Assembly: GCF_020531905.1 (NCBI RefSeq)
Contig: NZ_JAJAWG010000007.1
Coordinates: 1-64,000 of the forward strand
Origin: Deefgea salmonis
GTDB lineage: Bacteria > Pseudomonadota > Gammaproteobacteria > Burkholderiales > Chitinibacteraceae
Reading direction: 5' to 3'
Length of the DNA: 64,000 nt
The notes under the pieces are model-generated. The model was not told where the DNA came from. It saw only the letters and a list, made by a program, of their open reading frames with translations, and did no database searches. The position numbers and the translations under genes were made by a program. This document shows positions 25,884 to 35,629 of the stretch, piece by piece; the first letter of the stretch is position 1, and the number at the start of each line of letters is the position of its first letter.

Positions 25884-26759
25884 TTACGCGGCATCCGGCG
25901 GTAATGGTGCGCCTGCTGGGTGTTTGTAGCGACTGTAACTCCAGAAATATTGCGCTGGCACTTGGCGGATCAGGTCTTCCAGATTTTGGTTGAGGACGGT
26001 GGCGTCGTGCTCATTATCACCATTGAGCTCGCCAACAAACGGTTGAACATGTAAACGATAGCCTTTGCCGATGCCAAGGCGCTCGACATAACACGGCAAA
26101 ATAATGGCATTGCTCGATTTTACTAATTTAGACAACAAGGTCATGGTGTAGGCAGGGCGACCAAAAAAAGGCGCCCAAACGCCTTCACCGCCACCCGGCG
26201 CTTGATCGGGCAGTAAATAGGCCACACCCCCTTGCTTAAGGGTTTTAAGCAGCACCCGCACGCCAGAGGCATTGGCTGGCGCCGGTTCGGCACCACTACG
26301 CGAGCGCGAGTAAATCATCAATGGTTCAAGATAAGCTTGTTTAGGTGGACGGTATAGCGGCGCAAGCTTTTTAGGAATTAAGCCAGCGACACATACCCCA
26401 ACCATTTCTAGTGCACCTAAATGCGGTGAAACAAAAATAATCGGTCGCTCGGTTTTGAGTGCCGCTTCGACGTGTTCCCAGCCGGTTTTTTCGTGCACTA
26501 GCGCGAGAAGTTCAGGAATCGGCCGCATCCAGTGCGCCAACAGCTCGGTGGCCGCGATGCCGTGCTCGGGAATACTTGAGCGAAGTAATCGGGTATAATC
26601 CATACTATTTTTCGCAATCGCACTTTGAGTGAGGTTGCTACGCAGGACTTTGCGATGATGGGCACTGCCCCACCAGACCAGCCAGCCGAGCAACCAACCC
26701 AGCGCTTGCAGTAAGGGCAGCGGCAATTTAGCCAATAATTTGCAGAACGTAAGCAGCAT
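25884..26759 (-). CDS. Lipid A biosynthesis acyltransferase (LpxL/LpxM family), second copy
   Basis: 291 residues. There is an N-terminal membrane segment (about 9-33). The catalytic motif is HLGALE, the HX4E variant, in VSPHLGALEMVGV near 110-122. YLLPDQAPGGGEGVWAPFFG and VPAQYFWSYSRYKHP complete the family blocks. With the neighbouring HX4D enzyme it probably supplies the two secondary acyl chains of a hexa-acyl lipid A; which is LpxL and which LpxM cannot be decided from sequence alone. It is divergent from metK. Confidence 0.92.
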   Translation of the reverse strand: MLLTFCKLLAKLPLPLLQALGWLLGWLVWWGSAHHRKVLRSNLTQSAIAKNSMDYTRLLRSSIPEHGIAATELLAHWMRPIPELLALVHEKTGWEHVEAALKTERPIIFVSPHLGALEMVGVCVAGLIPKKLAPLYRPPKQAYLEPLMIYSRSRSGAEPAPANASGVRVLLKTLKQGGVAYLLPDQAPGGGEGVWAPFFGRPAYTMTLLSKLVKSSNAIILPCYVERLGIGKGYRLHVQPFVGELNGDNEHDATVLNQNLEDLIRQVPAQYFWSYSRYKHPAGAPLPPDAA

Positions 26760-26842
26760 AATTCGATGAAAACTGTGATTTAAGGCCTGATTGTAGCTGC
26801 GATTGGCTCATTTGGGGTCATGTAACCGAGGGTAATACACGA

Positions 26843-28015
26843 ATGAAAGACTTTTTATTTACTTCTGAATCTGTTTCAGAAGGCCATCCTGATAAAGTTG
26901 CCGACCAAATTTCGGATGCAATCTTGGATGCCATTTTCACCCAAGACAAATATGCCCGCGTTGCGGCAGAGACTTTAGTCAATACCGGTTTAGTGGTTTT
27001 GGCCGGTGAAATCACCACGCATGCCAATGTCGATTACATCCAAATTGCGCGCGATACCATTAAGCGTATTGGTTATGATCATTCGGACATCGGTTTTGAC
27101 TACAAAACATGTGCGGTTTTGGTGGCCTACGATAAGCAATCTCCGGACATTGCCCAAGGTGTGAATGAAGGCGAAGGCCTTGATTTAGACATGGGTGCTG
27201 GCGATCAAGGCTTGATGTTTGGTTATGCCTGCGATGAAACTGCACAATTGATGCCAGCCCCGATTTATTACGCGCATCGTTTGATGCAGCGCCAAGCTGA
27301 ATTGCGTAAAGATGGCCGTTTGCCATGGCTGCGCCCGGATGCGAAATCGCAAGTGACGCTGCGTTACGATGGCGAAACCGGCAAAGTGAAAGAAGTCGAT
27401 ACCATCGTATTGTCGACGCAACATCATCCAGATGTGTCGCACGCGCAATTGAGCGAAGCGGTGATTGAAGAAATCATCAAGCCAGTGATGCCAAAAGAAT
27501 GGCTAACCGCCAATACCAAATTCTTGGTCAACCCAACTGGGCGTTTTGTGATTGGCGGCCCAATGGGCGATTGTGGTTTGACCGGTCGTAAGATTATTGT
27601 CGACACCTACGGTGGCGCTGCGCCGCACGGTGGTGGTGCTTTCTCGGGTAAAGATCCAAGTAAAGTGGATCGCTCGGCGGCTTATGCGATGCGCTATGTG
27701 GCCAAAAACATCGTCGCCGCTGGTATTGCTAAGCAATGCTTGGTGCAAGTGTCATACGCCATTGGTGTGGCACAACCGGTGTCGATCATGGTCGATACTT
27801 GGGATACCGGTGTGATTCCAAATGATCAAATCGTCGACATTATCAAAGAAAACTTTGATTTGCGTCCGAAAGGCATTATCAAAATGCTCGATTTGCTGCG
27901 TCCAATCTATAGCCGCACTGCGGCGTATGGCCATTTTGGCCGTGACGAACCTGATTTTTCTTGGGAACGTACTGATAAGGTCGAACAGCTCAAAGCGGCA
28001 GCTGGCTTAAAGTGA
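26843..28015 (+). CDS. metK: S-adenosylmethionine synthetase
   Basis: 390 residues. It makes SAM from methionine and ATP. Signatures: [21 protein letters not shown] at the start, [12 protein letters not shown] near 117-128, and [19 protein letters not shown] near 258-276. KDEP-like binding residues and the methionine loop are present. It is soluble and tetrameric in the family. The bases upstream (26760-26842) show no recognisable SAM riboswitch. A terminator follows directly. Confidence 0.99.
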   Translation: MKDFLFTSESVSEGHPDKVADQISDAILDAIFTQDKYARVAAETLVNTGLVVLAGEITTHANVDYIQIARDTIKRIGYDHSDIGFDYKTCAVLVAYDKQSPDIAQGVNEGEGLDLDMGAGDQGLMFGYACDETAQLMPAPIYYAHRLMQRQAELRKDGRLPWLRPDAKSQVTLRYDGETGKVKEVDTIVLSTQHHPDVSHAQLSEAVIEEIIKPVMPKEWLTANTKFLVNPTGRFVIGGPMGDCGLTGRKIIVDTYGGAAPHGGGAFSGKDPSKVDRSAAYAMRYVAKNIVAAGIAKQCLVQVSYAIGVAQPVSIMVDTWDTGVIPNDQIVDIIKENFDLRPKGIIKMLDLLRPIYSRTAAYGHFGRDEPDFSWERTDKVEQLKAAAGLK

Positions 28016-28020
28016 TACAA

Positions 28021-28071
28021 AGAGGAATTCGCACTCTACCCATTGGGGCGAGTGCGGCTTCCTCTTTTTTT
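28021..28071 (+). terminator. Terminator of metK
   Basis: A long hairpin (AGAGGAA...GCACTC with GAGTGC...TTCCTCT) followed by seven T, starting 5 bases after the metK stop. Confidence 0.88.
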
Positions 28072-28086
28072 GCTTGGAGTTTAGCG

Positions 28087-28494
28087 ATGACCGTTATTGC
28101 GCGTTTAGTTCGTCCTGCTGAGTTAGCTGCTGTTAAAGCGTATGCCGATACCGCCCGATTGGGTGAGCCTAGTTTGGCTGATTTATTGGTAGTGGCTGAA
28201 AACGATGCTAGTTATGTCGGATTGGTTCGCTTAAGCCACGAGCGTGGCGAGTTAATATTACATGGCTTACAAGCCGATCATCTCGAAGCTCCCGCATTGT
28301 TAATGCAAGATGCTGCTCGCTGGATTGCCCATCAAGCTTGCTGGGCACTGGCGCAAGCGGTGGATAGTCCTCTAATGATTGAGCACGGTTTTACCGAGCC
28401 CGACATCCAAATTCCTGAATTCCTGCTAGAACTAAAAGCAAGTCGCGAAACTGGCGATTGTGCATTGCAAATCTTACATAGAGCTGCAAAATAG
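28087..28494 (+). CDS. Hypothetical protein, possibly a truncated GNAT-like fold
   Basis: 135 residues from ATG 28087, with GGAG eight bases upstream. The frame is open to 28012, but that part is the metK terminator. The middle (LLVVAENDASYVGLVRLSHERGELILHGLQADH) resembles the central strands of an acetyltransferase. However, the acetyl-CoA loop (RxxGxG) is absent and no other motif is recognised. It is cytoplasmic, with no signal or membrane segment. It lies between metK and ahcY; whether it takes part in SAM metabolism is unknown. Confidence 0.65.
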   Translation: MTVIARLVRPAELAAVKAYADTARLGEPSLADLLVVAENDASYVGLVRLSHERGELILHGLQADHLEAPALLMQDAARWIAHQACWALAQAVDSPLMIEHGFTEPDIQIPEFLLELKASRETGDCALQILHRAAK

Positions 28495-28687
28495 TCTGGT
28501 ATTTCTATTGCCATCTCGTCTTCATACCTGCGTTATTTGGGTGTACCCATTCGCCTAGGCAGATAAGTTGTCGGTTTTTCGGCTACTGCAGCTTTACATA
28601 TTGTGATGGTATAGTCATGTAGATCTTTATTTATAAAGGCTGCATAGCTATACCTTGGATTTGCTTTTATTTTTAAAAGGAAAACCA

Positions 28688-30103
28688 ATGACTCAGTTTA
28701 CCGATTTTAAAGTGGCCGATTTATCGTTAGCAGCATGGGGCCGTAAAGAGCTCACCATTGCTGAAACCGAAATGCCGGGTTTAATGGCAGTGCGAGATGA
28801 ATATCGGGCTCAGCAACCGCTTCAAGGCGCGCGAATTGCGGGCTCCTTGCATATGACAATCCAAACTGGCGTCTTGATTGAAGCCTTGCAAGCCTTGGGG
28901 GCTAAGGTCCGCTGGGCGTCTTGTAATATTTTCTCCACCCAAGACCATGCTGCGGCCGCTATTGCGGCCACCGATACGCCGGTATTTGCTTTTAAAGGTG
29001 AATCGCTCAGTGAATATTGGCAATTTACCCATGAAATTTTTGATTGGCCTAACGACGCTAATGGCCAGCCGCAATACGCCAATATGATTTTGGATGATGG
29101 TGGCGACGCCACTTTGTTATTGCATTTGGGGGCGCGTGCCGAAAGTGACTTGAGTGTTGTCAGTCAGCCGAATAATGCTGAAGAAACTGTTCTCTACGCT
29201 GCGATTAAAGAAAAAATTAAGCAAGACCCAAACTGGTATTCAACGCGTTTGGCGGCGATTCGCGGCGTTACTGAAGAAACCACCACCGGCGTGCATCGCT
29301 TGTATCAAATGCATGAGCAAGGGAAATTGGCTTTTCCTGCGATCAATGTCAACGACTCAGTGACCAAATCCAAATTTGATAATCTGTATGGCTGCCGAGA
29401 GTCTTTGGTCGATTCAATCAAGCGCGCGACGGATGTGATGGTGGCCGGTAAAGTGGCCTTGGTGCTGGGTTATGGCGATGTTGGCAAAGGTTGCGCGCAG
29501 TCGCTGCGCGGCCTCGGGGCAACGGTGATGATTACCGAGATTGACCCCATTTGTGCACTACAAGCCGCGATGGAAGGCTATCGCGTGGTGACTTTGGATG
29601 ACGTAGCGGATCAAGCCGACATTTTCGTTACGACTACTGGTAACGTCAGCGTGATTGCTCACGAACATCTAGTTCGCATGCGGCACAACGCCATTGTTTG
29701 TAATATCGGCCACTTTGATTCTGAAATTCAAGTGGCGAGTTTGCGGCAATACGAATGGGACAATATCAAGCCACAAGTGGATCATGTGGTGTTTCCGGAT
29801 GGCAAACGCATCATCTTATTGGCCGAAGGTCGCTTGGTGAATTTGGGTTGTGGTACTGGCCATCCTTCATTTGTGATGAGTAATTCGTTTGCCAATCAAG
29901 TTTTGGCGCAAATCGAATTGTTCACCAAACTGGCACAATATCCGGTTGGGGTGTATGTATTGCCCAAGCATTTGGACGAAATGGTAGCGCGTTTACACCT
30001 GAAGAAAATTGGGGCAAAACTGACTGTTTTAACCGATGAACAGGCGGCGTATATCAATGTGCCCAAAGAAGGACCGTATAAATCAGCGCATTATCGCTAT
30101 TAA
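28688..30103 (+). CDS. ahcY: Adenosylhomocysteinase
   Basis: 471 residues from ATG 28688, with AAAAGGA nine bases upstream. It splits S-adenosylhomocysteine into adenosine and homocysteine, clearing the by-product of SAM-dependent methylation. The substrate domain shows [17 protein letters not shown] and [15 protein letters not shown]. The NAD-binding motif is [18 protein letters not shown] near 255-272. [29 protein letters not shown] is followed by the C-terminal tail ending [10 protein letters not shown]. The 193 bases upstream show no SAH riboswitch. It belongs with metK to the methyl cycle. Confidence 0.99.
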   Translation: MTQFTDFKVADLSLAAWGRKELTIAETEMPGLMAVRDEYRAQQPLQGARIAGSLHMTIQTGVLIEALQALGAKVRWASCNIFSTQDHAAAAIAATDTPVFAFKGESLSEYWQFTHEIFDWPNDANGQPQYANMILDDGGDATLLLHLGARAESDLSVVSQPNNAEETVLYAAIKEKIKQDPNWYSTRLAAIRGVTEETTTGVHRLYQMHEQGKLAFPAINVNDSVTKSKFDNLYGCRESLVDSIKRATDVMVAGKVALVLGYGDVGKGCAQSLRGLGATVMITEIDPICALQAAMEGYRVVTLDDVADQADIFVTTTGNVSVIAHEHLVRMRHNAIVCNIGHFDSEIQVASLRQYEWDNIKPQVDHVVFPDGKRIILLAEGRLVNLGCGTGHPSFVMSNSFANQVLAQIELFTKLAQYPVGVYVLPKHLDEMVARLHLKKIGAKLTVLTDEQAAYINVPKEGPYKSAHYRY

Positions 30104-30159
30104 AGCGCTTATTGATGAGGGCGCGGCGCTCAGCCACGCCTTGCCTGCTTTGATCGCCG

Positions 30160-31248
30160 TTATTGCTGATGATGCGCTTGGTTATCGCATGAATTGGGGA
30201 TGGTTTCTTGCTCTACGTGTCGCAGCAAATCGCTTAACTTGCTGCTACTGAGCTGCTGGCGCTGGTTGTTGCTTTTTATTTCTTCATAAATGGCAAAGTG
30301 TTGCTGCCAATGCGTAAATTCTAAATCGGTTTGGCCACTGGCCGCGTAGCTTTTGGCTAATCCGGCATGCGCCAGTTGGACTAGATATTTTGCTGGGATT
30401 TCGGTCGCGGTATCGAGCGCCTGCTGCATAAAATATTGGCTGGCATGCGTTTGCTGTTGTTCTAAATGCAGCTCACCCAGCGCAATCATATTGACGACCT
30501 TTCCCCAGTGATTACAACTGCGTGCGCTGAGTGCGAGTGCTCGCTCTAACTGTCGCTTGGCTAAGTCTTGATGGCCAGCTTTGCGTAATAAATGGGCGCG
30601 ATAGTAATGCAGTTCGGGTTCAAATTCACAAAATGGCAGTTCACATAACAGTGCTTGGGCTCGATCTAGCGCCAATTGGGCTGCCGTATCGTGGTTTAAA
30701 TGCAATTGGGCGGCGGCAATATTAATGTGATGGCAAATATGCAGATTTTTGTCGCTAATTTGCGCCAGTAGCGGTGCTACTTTTAAGTGCGTGGCGAGGC
30801 TGCTGGCTAAATCTTCACTAATAAAAAACAGTTTTCCCAACCCGATATAGGCTCGAGCCATGCCTTCTGGCCATTGTTGGGCTAATGAGCGCTTTAACAG
30901 CTGCAACCATAAATCCATAGCTTTGGCGTAGTTGGCGATGTCATAGGCGACATCTGCGTGGCAATCAACGGCGGCGAGCCAGCTTTCATCATCGGCATAG
31001 TGCTGTGCAAGTTGGCAGGCGACTTCGGCCATGTGTTCTCGCACGCCTTCAGCGACGCTGGGTGTCGCGCGAAAAGCCAAGGCAATGAGTAAGGTTGCTT
31101 GTGTTTCAGCGCGAGCATCGTTAATGCTTTGGGCGCGAAAGCTAATGAATTGGGCTAAACGAAGGGTTTCGGCGGGTTCGGTATATACCAGAGCACGTGC
31201 AATGAGTAGCATTTGCTCAATTTCGGCACGTAAATCATAAAAACCCAT
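30160..31248 (-). CDS. Tetratricopeptide-repeat protein
   Basis: 362 residues, almost all alpha-helical. Repeats of TPR type are visible from about residue 95 to 330, for example GMARAYIGLGKLFFISEDLASSLATHLKVA, ALDRAQALLCELPF, and LAKRQLERALALSARSCNHWGKVVNMIALGELHLEQQ. The C-terminus is glutamine/serine-rich and probably unstructured. There is no signal peptide, kinase, cyclase or HTH domain, so it looks like a stand-alone scaffold. Similar TPR arrays precede GGDEF or kinase domains in related bacteria; such a partner domain is not seen here. CAGGAG stands before the start. Confidence 0.8.
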   Translation of the reverse strand: MGFYDLRAEIEQMLLIARALVYTEPAETLRLAQFISFRAQSINDARAETQATLLIALAFRATPSVAEGVREHMAEVACQLAQHYADDESWLAAVDCHADVAYDIANYAKAMDLWLQLLKRSLAQQWPEGMARAYIGLGKLFFISEDLASSLATHLKVAPLLAQISDKNLHICHHINIAAAQLHLNHDTAAQLALDRAQALLCELPFCEFEPELHYYRAHLLRKAGHQDLAKRQLERALALSARSCNHWGKVVNMIALGELHLEQQQTHASQYFMQQALDTATEIPAKYLVQLAHAGLAKSYAASGQTDLEFTHWQQHFAIYEEIKSNNQRQQLSSSKLSDLLRHVEQETIPNSCDNQAHHQQ

Positions 31249-31383
31249 TCTGTTCTCCTGCGGCCTAAAACCGCTGCGGCATGAGTACAGGGTTATGCGT
31301 TGTTAAGCAAAAATTAAAAATTGTCTTATGTGTTGATTTGTTGCAGGGGTTGATCCACTGAAATTTTGCGCATCATATCGCAA

Positions 31384-31408
31384 ATAAAAAGCGGGCCTAA
31401 GCCCGCTG
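31384..31408 (-). terminator. Terminator of the ferredoxin gene
   Basis: On the minus strand AGCGGGC and GCCCGCT pair around a 4-base loop and are followed by TTTTTATTTG, 19 bases after the ferredoxin stop. Confidence 0.8.
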
Positions 31409-31426
31409 ATCTGAAATTATTACTAT

Positions 31427-31756
<330 letters not shown>

Positions 31757-31784
31757 CTAAGTGTTTTGAGTGGGAAAAAGTATC

Positions 31785-32339
31785 TTATTGGCCTGATGCA
31801 CGGCACAATAATGCATATTTGACCGTGCCGGCTTTGCCTTCGCGCAAAATCTCCCAATCGCTGAGCTCTGGCCATTGGGCGCATTCGATATATACCCGTG
31901 CTGTAGGGCTAAGATGCTGGGCAATTTGCGGCAAAATTTCATCGAGCAAAGTACTGGCAAATGGAGGATCCAGTAAGACCAGATCAAACTGTTCTTGGCA
32001 TCGGCTGAGGTAATGCTCGGCAGTACTGCAAATAATCTCAATTTGATCGGCTGCGAGTAAAGCTTGATTGCTTTTGAGCGCGGCAACCACCGGTCTTGCG
32101 GCTTCGATCATGACGACTTTTTTGGCCCAGCGTGAAGCCGCTTCAAAACCGAGCGCGCCACTGCCGGAAAAAAGATCCAGACAAACCATACCGGTGCAAT
32201 CTTGCCCTAACCAGTTAAAGAGCGTTTCACGAACCCGATCAGGTGTCGGTCGTAGCGCCAATGAGTCCGGAAATTTTAAAATTCGGCTTTTATATTGCCC
32301 ACCAATCACACGAACCTGATTTTTATGCTGTGCTGACAT
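31785..32339 (-). CDS. rsmD: 16S rRNA (guanine966-N2)-methyltransferase
   Basis: 184 residues. It methylates G966 of 16S rRNA in the 30S subunit with SAM. Start RVIGGQYKSRILKFPD, SAM-binding LDLFSGSGALGFEAASRWA near 54-72, and catalytic LVLLDPPF near 123-130 are all intact. It is divergent from ftsY, 67 bases apart, a common arrangement. In many proteobacteria coaD follows rsmD; here the next gene is the ferredoxin. Confidence 0.95.
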   Translation of the reverse strand: MSAQHKNQVRVIGGQYKSRILKFPDSLALRPTPDRVRETLFNWLGQDCTGMVCLDLFSGSGALGFEAASRWAKKVVMIEAARPVVAALKSNQALLAADQIEIICSTAEHYLSRCQEQFDLVLLDPPFASTLLDEILPQIAQHLSPTARVYIECAQWPELSDWEILREGKAGTVKYALLCRASGQ

Positions 32340-32406
32340 TGCCGCTCCGCGTTAAAATCTAAATAATCAACCATTTTCCTCGATTTGTAGGATAGCCGCC
32401 AACGTC

Positions 32407-33660
32407 ATGTTTAGTTTTTTTAAGAAAAAGAAGCCGCCAGAGGCGCAAATTGTCGCAGAAATTGCGCCAGCAACCCCAGTGACGGTGATTGAAACTGAGC
32501 CGCTCACGCCAGTCTCTCTACCTGAAACGCCCGTTATCGTTGAGCCGATCGCAACCATTGAATCGATTGAGCCAATTGAGCCAATTGCCGCTGCAATTGA
32601 GCCAATTGCCGCTGCAATTGAGATTAAGCCCGCACCCGTTGCGCCGCTTGAGTCGGCGATTGAACCCTTGATTACCCAAGAAGCGGAGCCTGTGCCGCAT
32701 GCCGATGCGTTTGTACCGCCAGCCGATTTAGCTCAGCCACAAGAACGGCCTAAATTATCTTGGACTGAACGCTTAAAAATGGGTTTGGCAAAAACCCGCG
32801 ATAAATTAGGTAAAAGCTTAGCCAGTATTTTTGGTGGCGGCCAAATTGATGACGAGCTTTACGAAGAGCTCGAAACCGTGTTGTTGACCGCCGATATGGG
32901 TGTCGATGCGACTCAGCATTTATTAAAAGACGTTCGAGAGCGGGTATCGCTGCGTGGTTTAAAAGATTCGGCTGAGCTTAAAGACGCGCTCAAACTCAGT
33001 CTGACTGATTTGATTAAACCGCTAGAAATCCCGCTGGATGTATCGGGCCACAAGCCATTTATTCTGATGGTAGCTGGCGTGAACGGTGCAGGTAAAACCA
33101 CCAGCATCGGTAAGTTAGCCAAATATTTTCAATCGCAAAATTTATCGGTGTTGTTGGCTGCCGGGGATACATTTCGCGCTGCGGCGCGTGAGCAATTGGT
33201 CGTTTGGGGCGAGCGCAATGGCGTGCAAGTGATTGCGCAAGCATCGGGCGATGCCGCCGCAGTGGCGTTTGACGCGGTCAACGCCGCCAAAGCACGTGGC
33301 ATCGACGTGGTGATTGTTGATACCGCTGGACGTTTGCCGACGCAATTGCATTTGATGGAAGAAATCAAAAAAGTAAAACGTGTGGTGCAAAAAGCTGAGC
33401 CGAGTGGCCCGCACGAAATTTTGCTGGTGCTGGACGCCAATACGGGGCAAAACGCTTTGGCACAAGTCAAATCGTTTGATGATGCCTTGGGTTTAACAGG
33501 GTTGGTGTTGACCAAACTTGATGGCACGGCCAAAGGCGGCGTGATTGCAGCGATTGCCAAAAATCGTCCGGTGCCACTGCGCTTTATCGGAATTGGTGAA
33601 TCGATTGATGATTTGCGCCCATTTGTGGCAAAAGATTATATCGATGCCTTATTTGAATAA
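32407..33660 (+). CDS. ftsY: Signal recognition particle receptor GTPase
   Basis: 417 residues. Residues 10-125 form the acidic A domain, rich in Glu/Pro/Ile/Ala and including a tandem EPIAAAI repeat. From about 130 the NG domain follows: a four-helix N domain, then the GTPase with VAGVNGAGKTTSIGKLA, DTFRAAAREQL, VDTAGRLPTQ, LTKLDGTAKGGV and the closing GIGESIDDLRPF. It docks ribosome-SRP complexes at the inner membrane. The cluster ftsY-ftsE-ftsX-rpoH in one direction is the ancestral proteobacterial order. Confidence 0.98.
   Translation: MFSFFKKKKPPEAQIVAEIAPATPVTVIETEPLTPVSLPETPVIVEPIATIESIEPIEPIAAAIEPIAAAIEIKPAPVAPLESAIEPLITQEAEPVPHADAFVPPADLAQPQERPKLSWTERLKMGLAKTRDKLGKSLASIFGGGQIDDELYEELETVLLTADMGVDATQHLLKDVRERVSLRGLKDSAELKDALKLSLTDLIKPLEIPLDVSGHKPFILMVAGVNGAGKTTSIGKLAKYFQSQNLSVLLAAGDTFRAAAREQLVVWGERNGVQVIAQASGDAAAVAFDAVNAAKARGIDVVIVDTAGRLPTQLHLMEEIKKVKRVVQKAEPSGPHEILLVLDANTGQNALAQVKSFDDALGLTGLVLTKLDGTAKGGVIAAIAKNRPVPLRFIGIGESIDDLRPFVAKDYIDALFE
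32578..32619 (+). repeat. 21-base perfect tandem repeat inside ftsY
   Basis: The unit starting GAGCCAATTGCC occurs twice in a row (32578-32598 and 32599-32619), preceded by a partial unit. It encodes EPIAAAI twice in the acidic A domain, in frame. Likely prone to slippage and copy-number change. Confidence 0.85.
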
Positions 33661-33867
33661 GGGGGTATTTGCGTAGAGGCTTTTTTGAATAAGCCTGGTG
33701 TGCATATACCCATACACTCTGTGATTTCGTTGATGCAGAGGTGCTCGCTTTAATTTCGTCCCTGAATGAATTTAGACCATTGCTTGTTGTAGAACGAGCG
33801 ATGGGTGGGATATGGATCAGTGATCACAAGTCGCTTGGGTGGTTCGTTTTGAGAATGAAGGATGCTA

Positions 33868-34521
33868 ATGATTCAATTTCAACAAGTCAGTAAAAGCTAT
33901 CCCGGTGGCTTTGATGCCATTCGTAATTTAAGTTTTGAAGTTCCCGATGGTGAGTTGGTGTTTTTGGCGGGGCATTCGGGGGCGGGTAAATCGACTTTAC
34001 TCAAATTAATGGCCGGGATCGAAAAACCCAGTAGCGGTGCGGTGCTGCTTAATGGGCAAAATTTAGCGCGGATGAGCCGTGCTTCATTGCCATTTGTGCG
34101 CCGGCATATTGGGCTGATTTTCCAAGATCATAAGATTTTATATGATCGCACTGTGTTTGATAATGTGCGTCTCCCACTGGATATTATTGGCTTTGATCAC
34201 ATGGAGGGTCGCCGCCGCGTCTTGGCAGCGCTGGATAAAGTGGGTTTGGCGGGTAAAGAAAAGCTCAATCCAATTTCGCTATCGGGTGGTGAACAGCAGC
34301 GTTTATGTATTGCGCGCGCGGTGGTGCATCGGCCGTCGATTTTGCTGGCTGATGAGCCAACGGCGAATCTGGATAGTGATTATGCGCATGATATTTTGGA
34401 ATTGTTTAAATCGTTTCATCAAGTCGGGGTAACAATTTTGATTTCGGCGCACGATGAATCGTTGATGATGGATTATGGTCGACGTATTTTGCGACTCAAA
34501 CATGGGCAGTTTTGCGCTTAA
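33868..34521 (+). CDS. ftsE: Cell division ABC transporter ATPase FtsE
   Basis: 217 residues from ATG 33868, with AAGG six bases upstream; an ATG at 33862 is less likely. It is an ABC ATPase with Walker A GHSGAGKST near 36-44, the Q-loop IFQDHKIL, signature LSGGEQQRLCIARA, Walker B ILLADEPTANLD and H-loop ISAHDES. With FtsX it forms the divisome complex that activates septal amidases or endopeptidases across the membrane. The 200 bases after ftsY show no terminator of note, so co-expression is possible. Confidence 0.97.
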   Translation: MIQFQQVSKSYPGGFDAIRNLSFEVPDGELVFLAGHSGAGKSTLLKLMAGIEKPSSGAVLLNGQNLARMSRASLPFVRRHIGLIFQDHKILYDRTVFDNVRLPLDIIGFDHMEGRRRVLAALDKVGLAGKEKLNPISLSGGEQQRLCIARAVVHRPSILLADEPTANLDSDYAHDILELFKSFHQVGVTILISAHDESLMMDYGRRILRLKHGQFCA

Positions 34522-34550
34522 ATTCGGCAAAGTTGAGCGAAGGGAAAATA

Positions 34551-35453
34551 ATGAAAAATTGGTTTCGCCTGCATTTGTTGGCACTAACACGCACGATTGG
34601 CAGTTTGTTTCGCCACCCCTTAGGTAGCCTATTGAATTTATTGGTGATTGGGATTACGACGGCATTGCCGCTGGCGCTGTGGACTTTGATTATGAGTATT
34701 TCGCAAATTAGCGATCAAGTTTCAGTCGAGCCTGAGCTTTCCGTTTTTTTGCGGCACAGCGCGACAGCTGAAGACGTGAAAGGTTTGCAGGCGACATTAA
34801 AAGCCGATGCACGCTGGCTTAAAGTTGAATTTATCCCCAAAGCCGATGCATTGGCGGCTTTGCAAGCAAATTTAGGGGCAACGGATTTAACGGCGGGTTT
34901 GGCAGAAAACCCACTGCCGGATGCATTTGTTTTGCAGGCAAAAGAGAATGATCCAGCAGGATTGGATGCCTTAAAAAAAGAACTTTCGTCGATTGTGATT
35001 GTCGAAGAAGTGCAGTTAGATTCCGATTGGGCTGAGCGTTTGGCACGGATTACCGATTTAGGCCGTGCCATTTTTGAAGTGTTGGCGAGCTTATTGGCCT
35101 TGGCCTTGGTGCTGATTACGGGCAATGCCATTCGGATGCAAATCTTAACGCGCCGTGATGAAATTGAAGTCGCCAAACTGATTGGTGCGACCGATTCATT
35201 TATTCGCCGTCCCTTTATGCATGCGGCTATGGTGCAAGGATTGCTCGGTGGCGGTGTGGCAGTGCTGATTGTGTGGGGCTTGGTCGCGTACGTAAACCCA
35301 ACGGTCATCGAGCTGGCAAGTGCTTATGGGCAATCGGTGAGTTTATTGGCGCCAGACCTTTTAACGATCGTGGTGGTCTGTTTGGCGAGTGCTGTGTTGT
35401 GCCTTATTGGGGCGAGCTTGGCAGTATCCAGATATTTATATCAATTTCGTTAA
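34551..35453 (+). CDS. ftsX: Cell division permease-like protein FtsX
   Basis: 300 residues from ATG 34551, with AAGGG eight bases upstream; 30 bases after ftsE. There are four membrane helices: one near 25-50, then a periplasmic domain of about 120 residues (SVEPELSVFLRHSATAEDVKGL and onward), and three near 170-195, 220-245 and 270-292. The cytoplasmic loop RRDEIEVAKLIGATDSFIRRPF is the FtsX signature contacting FtsE. It transmits ATP-driven changes to periplasmic wall hydrolases at the septum. Confidence 0.97.
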   Translation: MKNWFRLHLLALTRTIGSLFRHPLGSLLNLLVIGITTALPLALWTLIMSISQISDQVSVEPELSVFLRHSATAEDVKGLQATLKADARWLKVEFIPKADALAALQANLGATDLTAGLAENPLPDAFVLQAKENDPAGLDALKKELSSIVIVEEVQLDSDWAERLARITDLGRAIFEVLASLLALALVLITGNAIRMQILTRRDEIEVAKLIGATDSFIRRPFMHAAMVQGLLGGGVAVLIVWGLVAYVNPTVIELASAYGQSVSLLAPDLLTIVVVCLASAVLCLIGASLAVSRYLYQFR

Positions 35454-35555
35454 ATGCCGCTAAGCAGATTGCTTAAGACTATGACTTGAATAGTAATAAT
35501 TACCGTGCACAATGCGATCTGCATGTGATTGAATAGAATTCTGATTTGAGGCGAT

Positions 35556-35582
35556 TTAGCACTCTGAACATTTGAGTGCTAA
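35556..35582 (+). promoter_or_regulatory. CIRCE element (HrcA operator) upstream of rpoH
   Basis: TTAGCACTC, nine bases, GAGTGCTAA: an exact match to the CIRCE consensus bound by the heat-shock repressor HrcA. It lies 47 bases before the chosen rpoH start. A plausible promoter overlaps it (TGAACA at 35565, TATGCT at 35588, 17-base spacing), so HrcA should block rpoH transcription until heat inactivates it. Confidence 0.93.
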
Positions 35583-35629
35583 TATTTTATGCTACAGTCA
35601 GCTTTGTTTTACGACAGGAGATTCAAGCG

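Noticed and set aside
28495-28687. SAH riboswitch upstream of ahcY
   Set aside because: The region has no match to the conserved GAGGAGCGCUGC-type core, and no stable fold with terminator or masked ribosome binding site was seen.
33661-33867. Possible terminator after ftsY (AGGCTT/AAGCCT)
   Set aside because: The stem is only six bases and the T run lies in the loop rather than after the stem.
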